Shown here: positions 33,965 to 42,835 of the stretch, piece after piece
Numbering within the stretch: the stretch's first letter is position 1
Layout: every line of letters begins with the position of its first letter
Assembly: GCA_963579135.1 (NCBI GenBank)
Contig: CAUZFB010000001.1
Span: forward strand, 62,001-126,000
Direction: 5' to 3'
Source of the DNA: CALGTL01 sp963579135
Lineage (GTDB): Bacteria > Chloroflexota > Dehalococcoidia > Lucifugimonadales > Australimonadaceae
Length of the DNA: 64,000 nt
Notes under the pieces: generated by a model
What the model was told of the DNA's origin: nothing
The model's input: only the letters and a program-made list of their open reading frames with translations
Databases searched by the model: none
Made by a program: the position numbers and the translations under genes

Positions 33965-34906
33965 CTAGCTGAGGCCATGCGTGCTAGGGGCGAAGAGGTC
34001 ATCGATGGACGGAATGGCGCTGATGACGCCTTGGTCGAGAGAGTACTCAGCGATCATCTCGAGGGCTTTGCGGTTGGACTCGATGCCGATGGGCAGCGGG
34101 TCGCCTCCAACGATGTCGGCGTTGCGCTTGTCAGCCTCTTCGTCACGCGCCTGGGGGCCCTGCGCGGCGAGGCGTTGGAGGTAGAGGGATTTGGATTGCT
34201 TGTAGGCGGCGAAGAACGATTCGGCGATATCAGGGTTCGCTGCGAGGACTTCGTCACGCATGACGATGCAGTTGTTGATGGGGAAGACGCTGGTTTTCGC
34301 GAACCAATCGGCGGTGGCCTGTTTGGCGTTGGCAATGAGGGGCTTGACGTCGGGTGAATTCACGTCCTGGACGCCGATGCCAGCGTCGATCTCACCGGAG
34401 GTGATGAGATCCGGGAGCTTGTCGCCCTTGCGGGATACAGTGTTGGAGGGATTGGGGATCTCGTCGAGGTGCTCGATGTCGGTGAGAACCCAGGTGACCT
34501 TGGTGTGATCGACGCCGTACTCGGATGCGAGCAGGCCACGTGCCCAGACGCCCGCGGTGCCTGCGTAGGCGCGGACTCCGATCTTCTTGCCTTCGAGGTC
34601 TTTGGGCATGGCGACGCCTGAGTTGACGTTGTAGGTGACGGCGCCCTGAGGAAAGGCGCGCATGGGAAAGATGGGGATGGCTGTGAAGGCTTGTCCCAGC
34701 TCTTTCAGCTGGAGGTAGGTGACGATGGCCATCTCGGAGATGTCGAATTCGAGATCCTGGATCATGCGGTCGAAGAGCTTTGGCATGGGGGAAACTTCGA
34801 CGATCTCAAGGGTGGCGCCCTGGAGCTTGACGATGCCTTCCTTGAGGGCAGCGTACTGTGACCGGGCTACGATGCCGAGCTTGATAGTTCTGTGAGCGGT
34901 GGTCAT
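33965..34906 (-). CDS. 4,5-dihydroxyphthalate decarboxylase-like / substrate-binding-type protein
   Basis: A 313-residue protein of the periplasmic-binding type II fold: IKLGIVARSQYAALKEGIV, FDRMIQDLEFDISEMAIVTYLQL, PIFPMRAFPQGAVTYNVNSG, DLEGKKIGVRAYAGTAGVWARGLL and a C-terminal helical region. This sequence pattern is that of the 4,5-dihydroxyphthalate decarboxylase group. No signal peptide is present, fitting a cytosolic enzyme; no transporter genes are adjacent. It starts at ATG 34906 after AGAGG, divergent from thiolase. Confidence 0.7.
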   Translation of the reverse strand: MTTAHRTIKLGIVARSQYAALKEGIVKLQGATLEIVEVSPMPKLFDRMIQDLEFDISEMAIVTYLQLKELGQAFTAIPIFPMRAFPQGAVTYNVNSGVAMPKDLEGKKIGVRAYAGTAGVWARGLLASEYGVDHTKVTWVLTDIEHLDEIPNPSNTVSRKGDKLPDLITSGEIDAGIGVQDVNSPDVKPLIANAKQATADWFAKTSVFPINNCIVMRDEVLAANPDIAESFFAAYKQSKSLYLQRLAAQGPQARDEEADKRNADIVGGDPLPIGIESNRKALEMIAEYSLDQGVISAIPSIDDLFAPSTHGLS

Positions 34907-35005
34907 GACGTTTGCCTCTCAGATGTCGATGCATTGCTAAGCTGCAAGGCATTATCTACGGATTTGGCCACCGGGCCAACGGGCGCTTGCCGTGGGGGGT
35001 GGGTC

Positions 35006-35033
35006 TTGCTGCGCGGTGGGTTTGACTTATCAT
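35006..35033 (+). promoter_or_regulatory. Candidate promoter of the thiolase gene
   Basis: TTGCTG (35006-35011), 16-base spacer, TATCAT (35028-35033), about 70 bases before the thiolase start. Confidence 0.4.
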
Positions 35034-35104
35034 CGTGCGGAGGCGCGGTGCGCCGAAGTCCGGCGGTTGCACGAGCAATCGCACGTCAAAGGAGATCAAG
35101 CGCT

Positions 35105-36298
35105 ATGGCGAACCCAAAGGAAGTTGTGATCATCAATGGCATGAGGACGCCCGTGGGCCGGTTCGGCGGGGCGTTCAAGGATATGCGTACATCTGATCTC
35201 GGGGCAATCGCCATCAGGGCGGCGCTGGAGCGTTCAGGGGTGTCTCCAGAGGCGGTTGATGAGGTCATCATGGGCAATGTGCTGCAGGCGGCTGAGACAG
35301 GCTACACGGCTCGTCGAGCGATGCTCGCAGCGGGTATTCCGGATCACGTGCCGGCGATGACAATCAATCGGGCGTGCTCGTCAGGGCTGGAGTCGATTAA
35401 TCTAGCGGTGCAGGCCATCCTGACGGGGGAGTCCGAGGTGGTGGTCGCTGGCGGCATGGACAGCATGAGCCAGGCGCCGTACCTGATGACGGGCAATCGC
35501 TTCGAAGGTCCGCGCATGGGCGATGTGACGATGACCGACAGCTTGGTGATGGGCCTGAGCTGTCCTATCTACGACTATCACATGGGCGTGACGGCGGAGA
35601 ACGTGGCGGAGCGCTTTGAGGTCACGCGGGCGTCGCAAGACGAGCTTGCGGTGATGAGCCACGAGCGCGCCGTGGCCGCGCAAGAGGCAGGTTATTTCGA
35701 TTCGCAGATCGCGCCGGTCTCCGTACCGCAACGCCGAGGCGATGCGATGGTAGTGACCCGCGATGAGCACCCGAGGCCGGGCACGACCATGGAGGGGTTG
35801 GCCAAGCTGAAGCCGGTGTTCAAGGACGGCGGTACGGTGACGGCTGGTAACTCGGCTGGCATCAACGATGCTGCCGCTGCGGTGGTGGTGATGTCGGCAG
35901 AGCGCGCCGCTGCGGAGGGCCTGACGCCACGGTTGCGCTGGGTGGGCCGCGGTGTTTCGGGCGTAGATCCATCGATCATGGGCATCGGGCCGGTGCCGTC
36001 GACCCGCAAGGTGCTGGAGAAGACGGGTATGTCCATCAATGATCTGGATCAGATTGAGCTGAACGAGGCGTTCGCTTCGCAGGCGCTGTATGTGATCCGC
36101 GAGCTAGGAATGGACATAGAGAAGACGAATGTGAATGGGTCGGGTATCTCGTTGGGTCATCCCGTTGGCGCGACGGGGGCGATTATGACGGTGAAGCTGA
36201 TGGAGGAGTTGACCCGCCGCGATCAGCAGCATGGGTTGGTGACGATGTGCGTGGGCGGCGGCCAAGGAGTTTCCACTATCTTCGAGCGCATCAACTAG
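35105..36298 (+). CDS. Acetyl-CoA acetyltransferase (thiolase)
   Basis: A 397-residue type II thiolase that condenses or cleaves acyl-CoA. The nucleophile Cys is in NRACSSGLES (near residue 87), the His in NGSGISLGHPVGATGA and the second Cys in CVGGGQG near the C-terminus; ELNEAFASQALY is also present. ATG 35105 has AAAGGAGATC before it, which decides against the longer frame from 34892. Whether it acts in degradation or synthesis cannot be told from its neighbours. Confidence 0.95.
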   Translation: MANPKEVVIINGMRTPVGRFGGAFKDMRTSDLGAIAIRAALERSGVSPEAVDEVIMGNVLQAAETGYTARRAMLAAGIPDHVPAMTINRACSSGLESINLAVQAILTGESEVVVAGGMDSMSQAPYLMTGNRFEGPRMGDVTMTDSLVMGLSCPIYDYHMGVTAENVAERFEVTRASQDELAVMSHERAVAAQEAGYFDSQIAPVSVPQRRGDAMVVTRDEHPRPGTTMEGLAKLKPVFKDGGTVTAGNSAGINDAAAAVVVMSAERAAAEGLTPRLRWVGRGVSGVDPSIMGIGPVPSTRKVLEKTGMSINDLDQIELNEAFASQALYVIRELGMDIEKTNVNGSGISLGHPVGATGAIMTVKLMEELTRRDQQHGLVTMCVGGGQGVSTIFERIN

Positions 36299-36418
36299 CA
36301 AGGCGCGCCCTGCACCCACGTGCGACGTTCGGCGGGGACGGCTGACGAGAGTGTCGGGGTTCTACGCGCGGACGTTCGAGGGGCATGATGCGGAGGGCGG
36401 GGAAGAGGGGCTGGCTCA

Positions 36419-36613
36419 ATGGGTGTTAAGCCTTCAGAGTGCCTCGTGATCGAGGACCGCTACGAGGGCGTGAGCGCGGCTCTAGCGGCAGGGATGCTGG
36501 CGCTGGCCTACACGCCGAACGGGGATGTCGACAAGCTCAGGTCGCTGGGTGTGGGGCTGATCAATCATCACGACCGATTACCTGAGACGGTGGGGTCCTT
36601 GCGGATCTGCTAG
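36419..36613 (+). pseudogene. HAD-superfamily phosphatase fragment
   Basis: 64 codons encoding GVKPSECLVIEDRYEGVSAALAAGMLALAY, the motif III/IV region of beta-phosphoglucomutase-like HAD enzymes (catalytic D pair reduced to ED). The nucleophile DxD domain that should precede it by about 150 residues is missing, so this is the C-terminal remnant of a lost gene. Confidence 0.65.
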
Positions 36614-36870
36614 GAGAGAACCCTCTCCTCAGTCCTTAATTCTTTCCCTCAGGAGAGGAGGGCCGAGCGGGAACCGTGGCGGGGGATGTGAGATCTTGCC
36701 TTCGAGCGGAACATCGGCAACGCCGAAGGGTTCTTCGGCTCCGCTAGCGCTTCGCTCAAGAAGCAGGGAGATTCTTCACGGACGTCGTCTCGTGTCGGAA
36801 TGACGTTAGGAGCGGCTTCGCGGTTCCGGCGGCTTTCATCCGCTCGTACATACTGGCGCTCTACTAAAGC
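36614..36870. repeat. Repeat-rich intergenic region with R1-like copy 4
   Basis: Contains an inverted CCCTCTCCTC/GAGAGGAGGG pair (about 36621-36664), an R1-like unit at 36729-36770, and GATTCTTCACGGACG...GTCGGAATGACG. No gene is supported. Confidence 0.5.
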
Positions 36871-37668
36871 TTAGAGAGCGAAGGTGCGCTCGGCGGTGCT
36901 AGGGAGTACCGCAGCTTGCTGATTTGTGCTGTAGCGGCTTAGGTAGGCCTTGAGGTACGAGAAGACGTTGGAGTAGCCCTCGCGCCTGGCCGAGAGCGGC
37001 CAGTCGGTAGCGAGCATGAGACGGTGGGCGCCGAAGGTTTGCATGGCGCGGTCGATGTGGTCCGGCGCTTGCTCGACGTCGAACGTGGGGTTTCGGAGGG
37101 GGGAGGGGCGCGGTATGAGCTCCCCCAGGCCGTGAATTTTCATGGTGACGTTGGGGAAGCGAGCGAACTCCAGCAGTTTTTCATAAGCCTCCTCCTGCTG
37201 ATCCTCACGCAGGCGCAGGAATCCATAGTGCTCGAGGATGAGCTGTAGATCCGGTAGCTCTTCGATAAGCGCTTGGAAGGACGGCGCGCTTATTTCGAGG
37301 GCGTTCGATGGGCTGCTGACGGGCATGCCGAGCTCGGCAGCCTTGCGCCAGAGTGCCACCGGGTCACTGCGATTGGCGACGAACGCAGCACCTGGCGGGG
37401 CGAACAGGCGCACGGAACCGACACCTCGAGCGTGCCAGGCAGCCAGCGTTTCAGGGGCATCAGGCAACGTGGGATCCACCATGCCCATGACGGCGAAACG
37501 GCCTAAGTGCTGTTCAGCACATGCAAGCAGATATGAGTTGTCGTACTCGCCTCCGTGCTGGACGAGGACGGCTTTGTCGACGCCGTAGGTGTCCATCTGG
37601 AAGAGCAGCATTTCGACCGGTTCGAGCCAGGAGAGGGACGCGTGGCAGTGGGCATCGACGATGGCCAT
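36871..37668 (-). CDS. Amidohydrolase-family metal-dependent hydrolase
   Basis: A 265-residue TIM-barrel protein of the amidohydrolase_2 (ACMSD-like) group: N-terminal metal motif DAHCHA (5-10), ILEHYGF, KIHGLGEL and the terminal metal-binding Asp in LMLATDWPLS. The family covers decarboxylases and lactonases on small aromatic or sugar acids; substrate unknown. It starts five bases after the PEP carboxylase stop, so the two are one operon. Confidence 0.83.
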   Translation of the reverse strand: MAIVDAHCHASLSWLEPVEMLLFQMDTYGVDKAVLVQHGGEYDNSYLLACAEQHLGRFAVMGMVDPTLPDAPETLAAWHARGVGSVRLFAPPGAAFVANRSDPVALWRKAAELGMPVSSPSNALEISAPSFQALIEELPDLQLILEHYGFLRLREDQQEEAYEKLLEFARFPNVTMKIHGLGELIPRPSPLRNPTFDVEQAPDHIDRAMQTFGAHRLMLATDWPLSARREGYSNVFSYLKAYLSRYSTNQQAAVLPSTAERTFAL

Positions 37669-37673
37669 GACGC

Positions 37674-39143
37674 CTATCCTAGGAAGCGGCGGAGGCGGGC
37701 TGCTTCTTCAATATAATGGGGCACGTTGGCGTGTCCGTCACGCTGGAGACCGGCCCAAATAGCACTGGTAAGCCCTTCGTGGATGCGGTCGATCGAACGA
37801 CCGTGGCGCATGACGACATCGGAGTAGGCGTCACCGAGCAGGCTGCGGACGCGGGACTCGTTAGCGTACGTGGCGGCGACAGCGAGGTCGTCGTCAAGGC
37901 TAGGGTAGATCTCGCGCACGAACGCGAGATCATCGTCGTCGAGGGCAGTCATGCCGAGGATCTCGGGCGGGACGCCGATGGAGTAGAGCGACGCAGCGAA
38001 GGCGATAGCGCGAGGCAGCGTGACATCGCTGGAGCCGGCGAGGGATCGTCCATAGCCGAACAGGCCAACGTGCAACTTGCGGTCGCGTCTACGCGGCACG
38101 CAGGCGGAAGCTTCCGTGATGAAGGGCACGAGCTTCCGCACGCACTGCTGGTACTCTGCGGCGAACTTATCGATGATTAGGCGAGCGCGCGCTTCATCGA
38201 TGGGCTTGGCGGGCGCTTGCTCATGCGCGAGGATCTGCTGGATGCCGTTACGTACATCGTCAGGCGCGTAGTCGTACTTGAAGGCGGACTGGACGGTGAA
38301 CGTTTGGATGCTCGGGTACTCGGTGAACGCCCTATCCAGGTTCAGGGGAGTGAGATGTCCCCGGAACGGGACGGAGCCCGCACCGATGATGGGGTACATG
38401 GGCACGCCCAGCTCAACTCCAAGGCGATCTAGCCGCTGCAGGGAGACCTGGAGCATGAGCTCCGCGCCGACCATGCCATAGTTGAGCGCGGGGTCGCTGC
38501 GGGCGAGGAACACGCGCTGGTACGGCAGGTCGCGCCCGCGGCAGTAATCGCGCACGATGGTGTCGGCGGTGAGCATCTGCTCAAGGTCCTCGATTAGGGG
38601 AATCATGCGGATCTGCTTGGGGTTGAACTCGCCGATCCAATCTTTGACACGGCGGCCGCCGGACATGGCCTGGGTTTCCTGTCCAACGACGAATCGTTCG
38701 TAATATTCAGCGATGAGCGCAACCTCATCGCCAGTGGTGGTCATGGGTAGGATAACCTCTTGGATAGGTGCATCCATGGGGTCGCCGTAGAAGCCGCGGG
38801 CGACATCCCACGCTGAGGGGATGCTATGAAGCGCCTCCACCACAGACTTGCGCATATCAATCTCGATGGCCGGATTGGGCACGCGCAAGGTGATGGTGCA
38901 GTCGGTGCCGAGGCGCCGCTCGTTGCGGAAAAAGTCAGGGTAGTTGGAGAGAAGTTTCTGGACGACCTGTCCATCGGCGTCCTTGCCCTCGGAATCCCAC
39001 ATCTGCTCATCGCAGCCCATGCCGAAGACATCCACGGCTTCGACGATTTCTCCCTCGCCCTTGATGACGCCGTTGACAGCGAAGGGCGGCGGCGATGCGT
39101 TGTCGGGATGCTGAGTGCTCATGCACTTGGGAATGAGCGGCAT
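37674..39143 (-). CDS. ppcA: Phosphoenolpyruvate carboxylase, archaeal type
   Basis: Carboxylates PEP to oxaloacetate. It is the short, archaeal-type enzyme (489 residues), not the roughly 900-residue bacterial PEPC: the N-terminus has IPKCMSTQHPDNA followed by KGEGEIVEAVDVFG and CDEQMWDSEGKDAD, with FLARSDPALNYGMVGAEL and GAGSVPFRGHL further on. Start ATG 39143 has GGAG nine bases upstream. It leads a two-gene operon with the amidohydrolase, and is divergent from parA with a shared 210-base region. Confidence 0.92.
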   Translation of the reverse strand: MPLIPKCMSTQHPDNASPPPFAVNGVIKGEGEIVEAVDVFGMGCDEQMWDSEGKDADGQVVQKLLSNYPDFFRNERRLGTDCTITLRVPNPAIEIDMRKSVVEALHSIPSAWDVARGFYGDPMDAPIQEVILPMTTTGDEVALIAEYYERFVVGQETQAMSGGRRVKDWIGEFNPKQIRMIPLIEDLEQMLTADTIVRDYCRGRDLPYQRVFLARSDPALNYGMVGAELMLQVSLQRLDRLGVELGVPMYPIIGAGSVPFRGHLTPLNLDRAFTEYPSIQTFTVQSAFKYDYAPDDVRNGIQQILAHEQAPAKPIDEARARLIIDKFAAEYQQCVRKLVPFITEASACVPRRRDRKLHVGLFGYGRSLAGSSDVTLPRAIAFAASLYSIGVPPEILGMTALDDDDLAFVREIYPSLDDDLAVAATYANESRVRSLLGDAYSDVVMRHGRSIDRIHEGLTSAIWAGLQRDGHANVPHYIEEAARLRRFLG

Positions 39144-39215
39144 GGCGTCTGCTCCAAGGGGGCTGATAGAGGCATGATACGGCGGGAATGGGGATGACGC
39201 ATAACCATTTTACTG

Positions 39216-39266
39216 GCAAACCAGTTTGCAACAAAACTTGACACCCTGTTTGCTGCGGACTAAGTT
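39216..39266 (+). promoter_or_regulatory. parA promoter with upstream palindromic operator candidate
   Basis: TTGACA (39238-39243), 17-base spacer, TAAGTT (39261-39266). Directly upstream, GCAAACCAGTTTGC (39216-39229) is a perfect 14-bp inverted repeat, and a third half-site GTTTGC occurs inside the spacer. The partner RHH-like protein or ParA could bind here; this is inference. Confidence 0.55.
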
Positions 39267-39353
39267 ATGGGTCGTCCAGAGTCGAACCCAGGCGTGCTAG
39301 CCGGGTATGCCAGTCATGTAACGAGGAGGGTACCTCCACGAGGGCACGAGTTT

Positions 39354-40142
39354 ATGGTAGGCGAATCACAGCCAACAATCATAGCGGTCGCGAACCAAAA
39401 AGGTGGGGTCGCAAAGACCACCACGTCAGTCAACCTAACGGCGCTTCTGGCGGCAGCGGGCAAGCGCGTATTGCTAGTGGACATGGATCCCCAGGGCGGC
39501 TGTGCCGTGTGCCTGGGAATGGACACGACGACGATGGAACGATCGATCTACGATGCGCTGGTGAAGCAGGACGTGGGGATCGCCGATGTGGTGGTGCCTA
39601 CGGCGTTCGCTTTCGATCTGGCGCCGGCGAATATCGATCTGGCGGGCGCTGAGATCGAACTGAAGCAGGCGCTGGCCGCGGAAACGGTGCTGCAACGCAA
39701 GCTGAAACCGATGCTCGATCGCTACGACTACGTAGTAATAGATACGCCGCCTTCGTTGGGCATCCTGACAGTGAATAGCCTGACGGCGGCCGACAAGGTG
39801 CTCATTCCTATTTCAGCCGAGTACATGGCGCTGCGCGGTCTGCGTATGCTGCTGGACACTCTGGAGAACGTGCGCGAGGTGACGAACCCGGGCCTGAACA
39901 TCATGGGAATCCTGGCGACGCGCTACGATGGGCGAACGATCAATAGCCGAGAGGTTTACGCGTATCTCCGCGAGTTCTGCGAGCGCGAGGGGATCCACCT
40001 CTTCCCGCAAGTCATCAAGCAATCTGTCCGGTTCGCTGAAGCGCCCGGATATCAGACACCGGTGGTTCTTTGGCGCAAGGATCTGGATGGAGCGAAGCAG
40101 TACCAGAAGGTCGCGGAGGAGGTGATTGATGGCAAAGTCTAA
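39354..40142 (+). CDS. ParA-family partition ATPase (orphan)
   Basis: A 262-residue deviant Walker ATPase: NQKGGVAKTTTSVNL near the N-terminus, DMDPQGG, VVIDTPPSLGILTVNSL and a C-terminal ParA region. There is no N-terminal DNA-binding domain, so it is of the small Soj/type Ib size. Its partner gene overlaps by 14 bases. No parB, gid genes or replication genes are nearby, so it may act in plasmid-like partition, positioning of a protein cargo, or be a remnant of an integrated element. ATG 39354 is chosen because homology begins there. Confidence 0.88.
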   Translation: MVGESQPTIIAVANQKGGVAKTTTSVNLTALLAAAGKRVLLVDMDPQGGCAVCLGMDTTTMERSIYDALVKQDVGIADVVVPTAFAFDLAPANIDLAGAEIELKQALAAETVLQRKLKPMLDRYDYVVIDTPPSLGILTVNSLTAADKVLIPISAEYMALRGLRMLLDTLENVREVTNPGLNIMGILATRYDGRTINSREVYAYLREFCEREGIHLFPQVIKQSVRFAEAPGYQTPVVLWRKDLDGAKQYQKVAEEVIDGKV

Positions 40143-40467
40143 GCGTCCAGCGTTCGTATTCCCAGAGCTGGAAAGCCGGGGACGACGTACAATTCTCCGT
40201 TCCACGGAAGAGGTGTCTGCCGAATTGGACGCGCTGCACCAGGCCGAGGAGGAACCCAAGGAGCGAGTGAAGGTGACGTACCGGTTCCAGCCTGAGGCGG
40301 TGGAGGCGGTAGAGGATATACGCCGCATCCTTCGCCGACAGTATGGGGTCCGAAAGGTGAACCGCGAGGATATCGCGCAGGCAGCGGTGCTTGAGGCGCT
40401 GCGTGACTTGGAGAGGAACGGCGCTTCAAGTTACTTGGCCCGCGAATTTGGCGAAGCTGGAAGCTAA
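40129..40467 (+). CDS. Putative ribbon-helix-helix partner of ParA
   Basis: A 112-residue basic/acidic protein. Its C-terminal half has the pattern of a ribbon-helix-helix DNA-binding domain: strand ERVKVTYRFQ, helix PEAVEAVEDIRRILRRQYG, then NREDIAQAAVLEALRDLERNG. The N-terminal 45 residues look flexible, as in ParG-like centromere-binding proteins whose tails stimulate ParA. The start ATG lies inside the 3' end of parA, with a near-perfect GGAGGTGAT, so the two are translationally coupled. Function is inferred from size, fold pattern and context, not from a recognised family. Confidence 0.6.
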   Translation: MAKSKRPAFVFPELESRGRRTILRSTEEVSAELDALHQAEEEPKERVKVTYRFQPEAVEAVEDIRRILRRQYGVRKVNREDIAQAAVLEALRDLERNGASSYLAREFGEAGS

Positions 40468-40469
40468 CC

Positions 40470-40580
40470 CCCGGATGCCCCGGACTCGGCGGAGGATCGA
40501 GCGCGCATGAGGTCGGGGCGAGCTCTCGAATCTCTTGGCTTCGCCGCTGGGGCTGAAGGTTGCTCGGCGCTCCGGGGAAG
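40470..40580. repeat. Interspersed repeat R2, copy B
   Basis: Shares ATGAGGTCGGGGCGAGC, TCTCTTGGCTTCGCC and TGCTCGGCGCTCCGGGGA with the other R2 copies. The rest of the 40468-40780 gap holds an R1-related CTTCGAGTGACTCAGGACAG (40627 on) and no supported gene. Confidence 0.75.
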
Positions 40581-40780
40581 GGCACTAAGAGAGTTCATTG
40601 GCTTGGAGGGACCTGATGGATTCCCTTCGAGTGACTCAGGACAGGCTCGCGGGCAGCGCCTGGTGCCAGAGTGACGTTAATCGCAACGGATATTGCCCCG
40701 CAGCGGCATGTGGTGTGGGGCACCCTTGCCTAGGGGTACTCCGGCTTCGCGGTCGCAAACAACGTTCATCGAAATTACAG

Positions 40781-41707
40781 CTAGGCAGGGATGAACGGGG
40801 CTCGGGAGCCATCGAAAAGGAGGCTTGAGGGTAGGAGTTTGGCGAGTTCTTCGACGGTCCATTTGCCTTTGTTGCGCCAGTCTTTGTTGATGGTGCGTAC
40901 CTCGGTGGGGTGCGAGTAGACGCCGATCTTGCCGGAGCCGGACCGGAAGATGAGGCCGTTGACACCTGCGGCGAGGTCCGAGGCGAGATAGACGACTATG
41001 GGCGAGACGTGCTCGCCACCTGGGCGGTCAGTCGTGAGTTCGTCACCGGCTTTCTTGGCGGCGAGGCCCGCGTCCGCGAGCATCTCCGGGTGACGATAGT
41101 TGTCGAAGGCGCGGGTCTGGGCCATTGGGGCGATAGCGTTGACGGTGATGCCGTGGTTCCGCAACTCGAACGCAAGATCCCAGGTGAGACTAACGATTGC
41201 ACCCTTGGCTGCCGCATAGGCTGGCCGGCCTTCCGGGTTGCGCCACTGGCTGGATGCGGTGTTGATGATGCGGCCCGCACCCTGCTCCATCATGATGGGC
41301 ACCGCGTGGCGGCAAGTGTTGAACGTGCCCTTGAGGTGCACACCCACGACGGTGTCGAAGTCGGCCTCGTTGATTTGATGGAACAGTCCATCGCGAGCGA
41401 CACCTGCGTTGTTCATGAGAATGTCGAGCCTGCCATAGTTCTCGATAGCAGTGCCGATGAGCTGCTCGGCCTGGCCAAAGTCGGCGACGGAGTGGTAGTC
41501 GGCAACTGCTTCGCCACCGTTCTCGCGAATCAACGCGACGACCTCATCGGCCGGGGCTCGCGTGCCTCCAGTGCCGTTGCGCTCCACGCCAGGGTCGTTG
41601 ACGACGACTTTGGCGCCCTCGGCTGCGAGGGCCATGGCGTGGGCACGACCGATGCCTCGCCCGCTGCCGGTGACGATCGCTACTTTATTTTTCAGATATT
41701 CGCCCAT
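40781..41707 (-). CDS. Short-chain dehydrogenase (MFE-2 hydroxyacyl-CoA dehydrogenase-like), paralogue 1
   Basis: A 308-residue SDR: TGSGRGIGRAHAMALAAEGAKVVVND (Rossmann loop, NAD-type Asp), NNAGV, catalytic Ser in NTASSQWR and YAAAK. The VVVNDPGVERNGTGG insertion and length resemble the hydroxyacyl-CoA dehydrogenase domain of multifunctional beta-oxidation enzymes. It is a close paralogue of the next gene upstream; the two start 50 bases apart and likely form an operon. ATG 41707. Confidence 0.88.
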   Translation of the reverse strand: MGEYLKNKVAIVTGSGRGIGRAHAMALAAEGAKVVVNDPGVERNGTGGTRAPADEVVALIRENGGEAVADYHSVADFGQAEQLIGTAIENYGRLDILMNNAGVARDGLFHQINEADFDTVVGVHLKGTFNTCRHAVPIMMEQGAGRIINTASSQWRNPEGRPAYAAAKGAIVSLTWDLAFELRNHGITVNAIAPMAQTRAFDNYRHPEMLADAGLAAKKAGDELTTDRPGGEHVSPIVVYLASDLAAGVNGLIFRSGSGKIGVYSHPTEVRTINKDWRNKGKWTVEELAKLLPSSLLFDGSRAPFIPA

Positions 41708-41757
41708 GATTTTTCTCTTTTGCGCTGCGCAGATTGGCCACTTCTAGGATCCGGCGT

Positions 41758-42681
41758 CTAGGGAATGAACGGGGCCTTCGTATCGCCTGCAAGCAGGGTA
41801 TTCGGAAGGATGGTTTCGAGCTCGGCGATGGGCCAGGTGCCTTCGGTCTTCCAATCTCGATAGATGGTATTCATCTCGGTGGGGTGGCTGTACCGGCCCA
41901 CCTTGCCGGAGCCGACCCTAAACACGATGCCATTGATGTCCTTGGCCTGCTCAGACGCCAGGTAGACGACGGTCGGAGAGACGAACTCGGGTGCGGCGCG
42001 GTTGGTGCCCTGCTCGGCGGGGTCCTTCTTCCTCTCGAGGCCGGCATCCACGAGCATGTCGCGATAGGCAGTATCGCCGAAGGCCCGGGTAGCACCCATG
42101 GGTGCGATGGAGTTGACGGTGATCCCGTGGTTGCGGAGCTCGAAGGCGAGCGCCCAGGTGAGGCTGACGATGCCACCCTTGGCGGCGCCGTAGTTGGCTC
42201 GCCCTTCAGGGTTCCGCCATTGGCTGGATGAGGTGTTGATGATGCGGCCGTAGCCCTGCTCCATCATGACTGGGACAGCGTGATGGCAAGTGTTGAAGGT
42301 GCCCTTCAGGTGCACGCCAATGACATTGTCCCAGTCTTCCTCGGTTAGCTCCCAGAAGAGTTGGTGGCGAAAGATGCCGGCGTTGTTGACGAGTATGTCG
42401 AGCCGACCATAGTTGTCGACTGCGGCTGCGATGATACGGCCAGCGGCGGCGTAGTCAGCGACCGACTCGTAGTTGGCGACAGCCTCGCCACCACGTTCGC
42501 GAATCAAGGCGACGACTTCGTCGGCGGGGGCGCCTGTGCCGCCCGTTCCGTCTCGCTCAACGCCGAGGTCGTTGACGACGACGGAGGCTCCTTCAGCGGC
42601 GAGGGCGATGGCGTGTTCACGTCCTAGGCCCCTCCCTGCGCCGGTGACGATGGCTACGCGGCCTTTGAGCAGATCACCCAT
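41758..42681 (-). CDS. Short-chain dehydrogenase (MFE-2 hydroxyacyl-CoA dehydrogenase-like), paralogue 2
   Basis: 307 residues, sharing long identical stretches with paralogue 1 (for example LKGTFNTC, MMEQG, the SSQWRNPEGR block and FELRNHGITVN). It has TGAGRGLGREHAIAL, NNAGIF, NTSSSQWR and YGAAK; the tyrosine of the catalytic YxxxK is preserved. The duplication is local and tandem. Substrate unknown; the 3-hydroxyacyl-CoA assignment is by resemblance only. Confidence 0.88.
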   Translation of the reverse strand: MGDLLKGRVAIVTGAGRGLGREHAIALAAEGASVVVNDLGVERDGTGGTGAPADEVVALIRERGGEAVANYESVADYAAAGRIIAAAVDNYGRLDILVNNAGIFRHQLFWELTEEDWDNVIGVHLKGTFNTCHHAVPVMMEQGYGRIINTSSSQWRNPEGRANYGAAKGGIVSLTWALAFELRNHGITVNSIAPMGATRAFGDTAYRDMLVDAGLERKKDPAEQGTNRAAPEFVSPTVVYLASEQAKDINGIVFRVGSGKVGRYSHPTEMNTIYRDWKTEGTWPIAELETILPNTLLAGDTKAPFIP

Positions 42682-42733
42682 GCGTGTCCTCCTGGGATTG
42701 CGATCGGTGGGGTTATATCACGTCTCAAGATTC

Positions 42734-42819
42734 TACGGGCTCGTCGGAGGTCCGATTGTGGATGGCGGATGGGCGAGCCTCGAATCGCCGAACTCAAGGC
42801 CGCTAGGCGCTCCGGGGAG
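42734..42819. repeat. Interspersed repeat R2, copy C
   Basis: GGGCTCGTCGGAGG, GGGCGAGCCTCGAATCGCC and GGCCGCTAGGCGCTCCGGGGA match the R2 unit. Followed 16 bases later by R1. Confidence 0.7.
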
Positions 42820-42835
42820 ACGATGGGAAGGTAAG

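Noticed and set aside
40139..40585. Minus-strand 148-codon frame
   Set aside because: Covers R2 repeat copy B and the antisense of the RHH-like gene; its resemblance to other frames comes from the repeat, not from a protein family.
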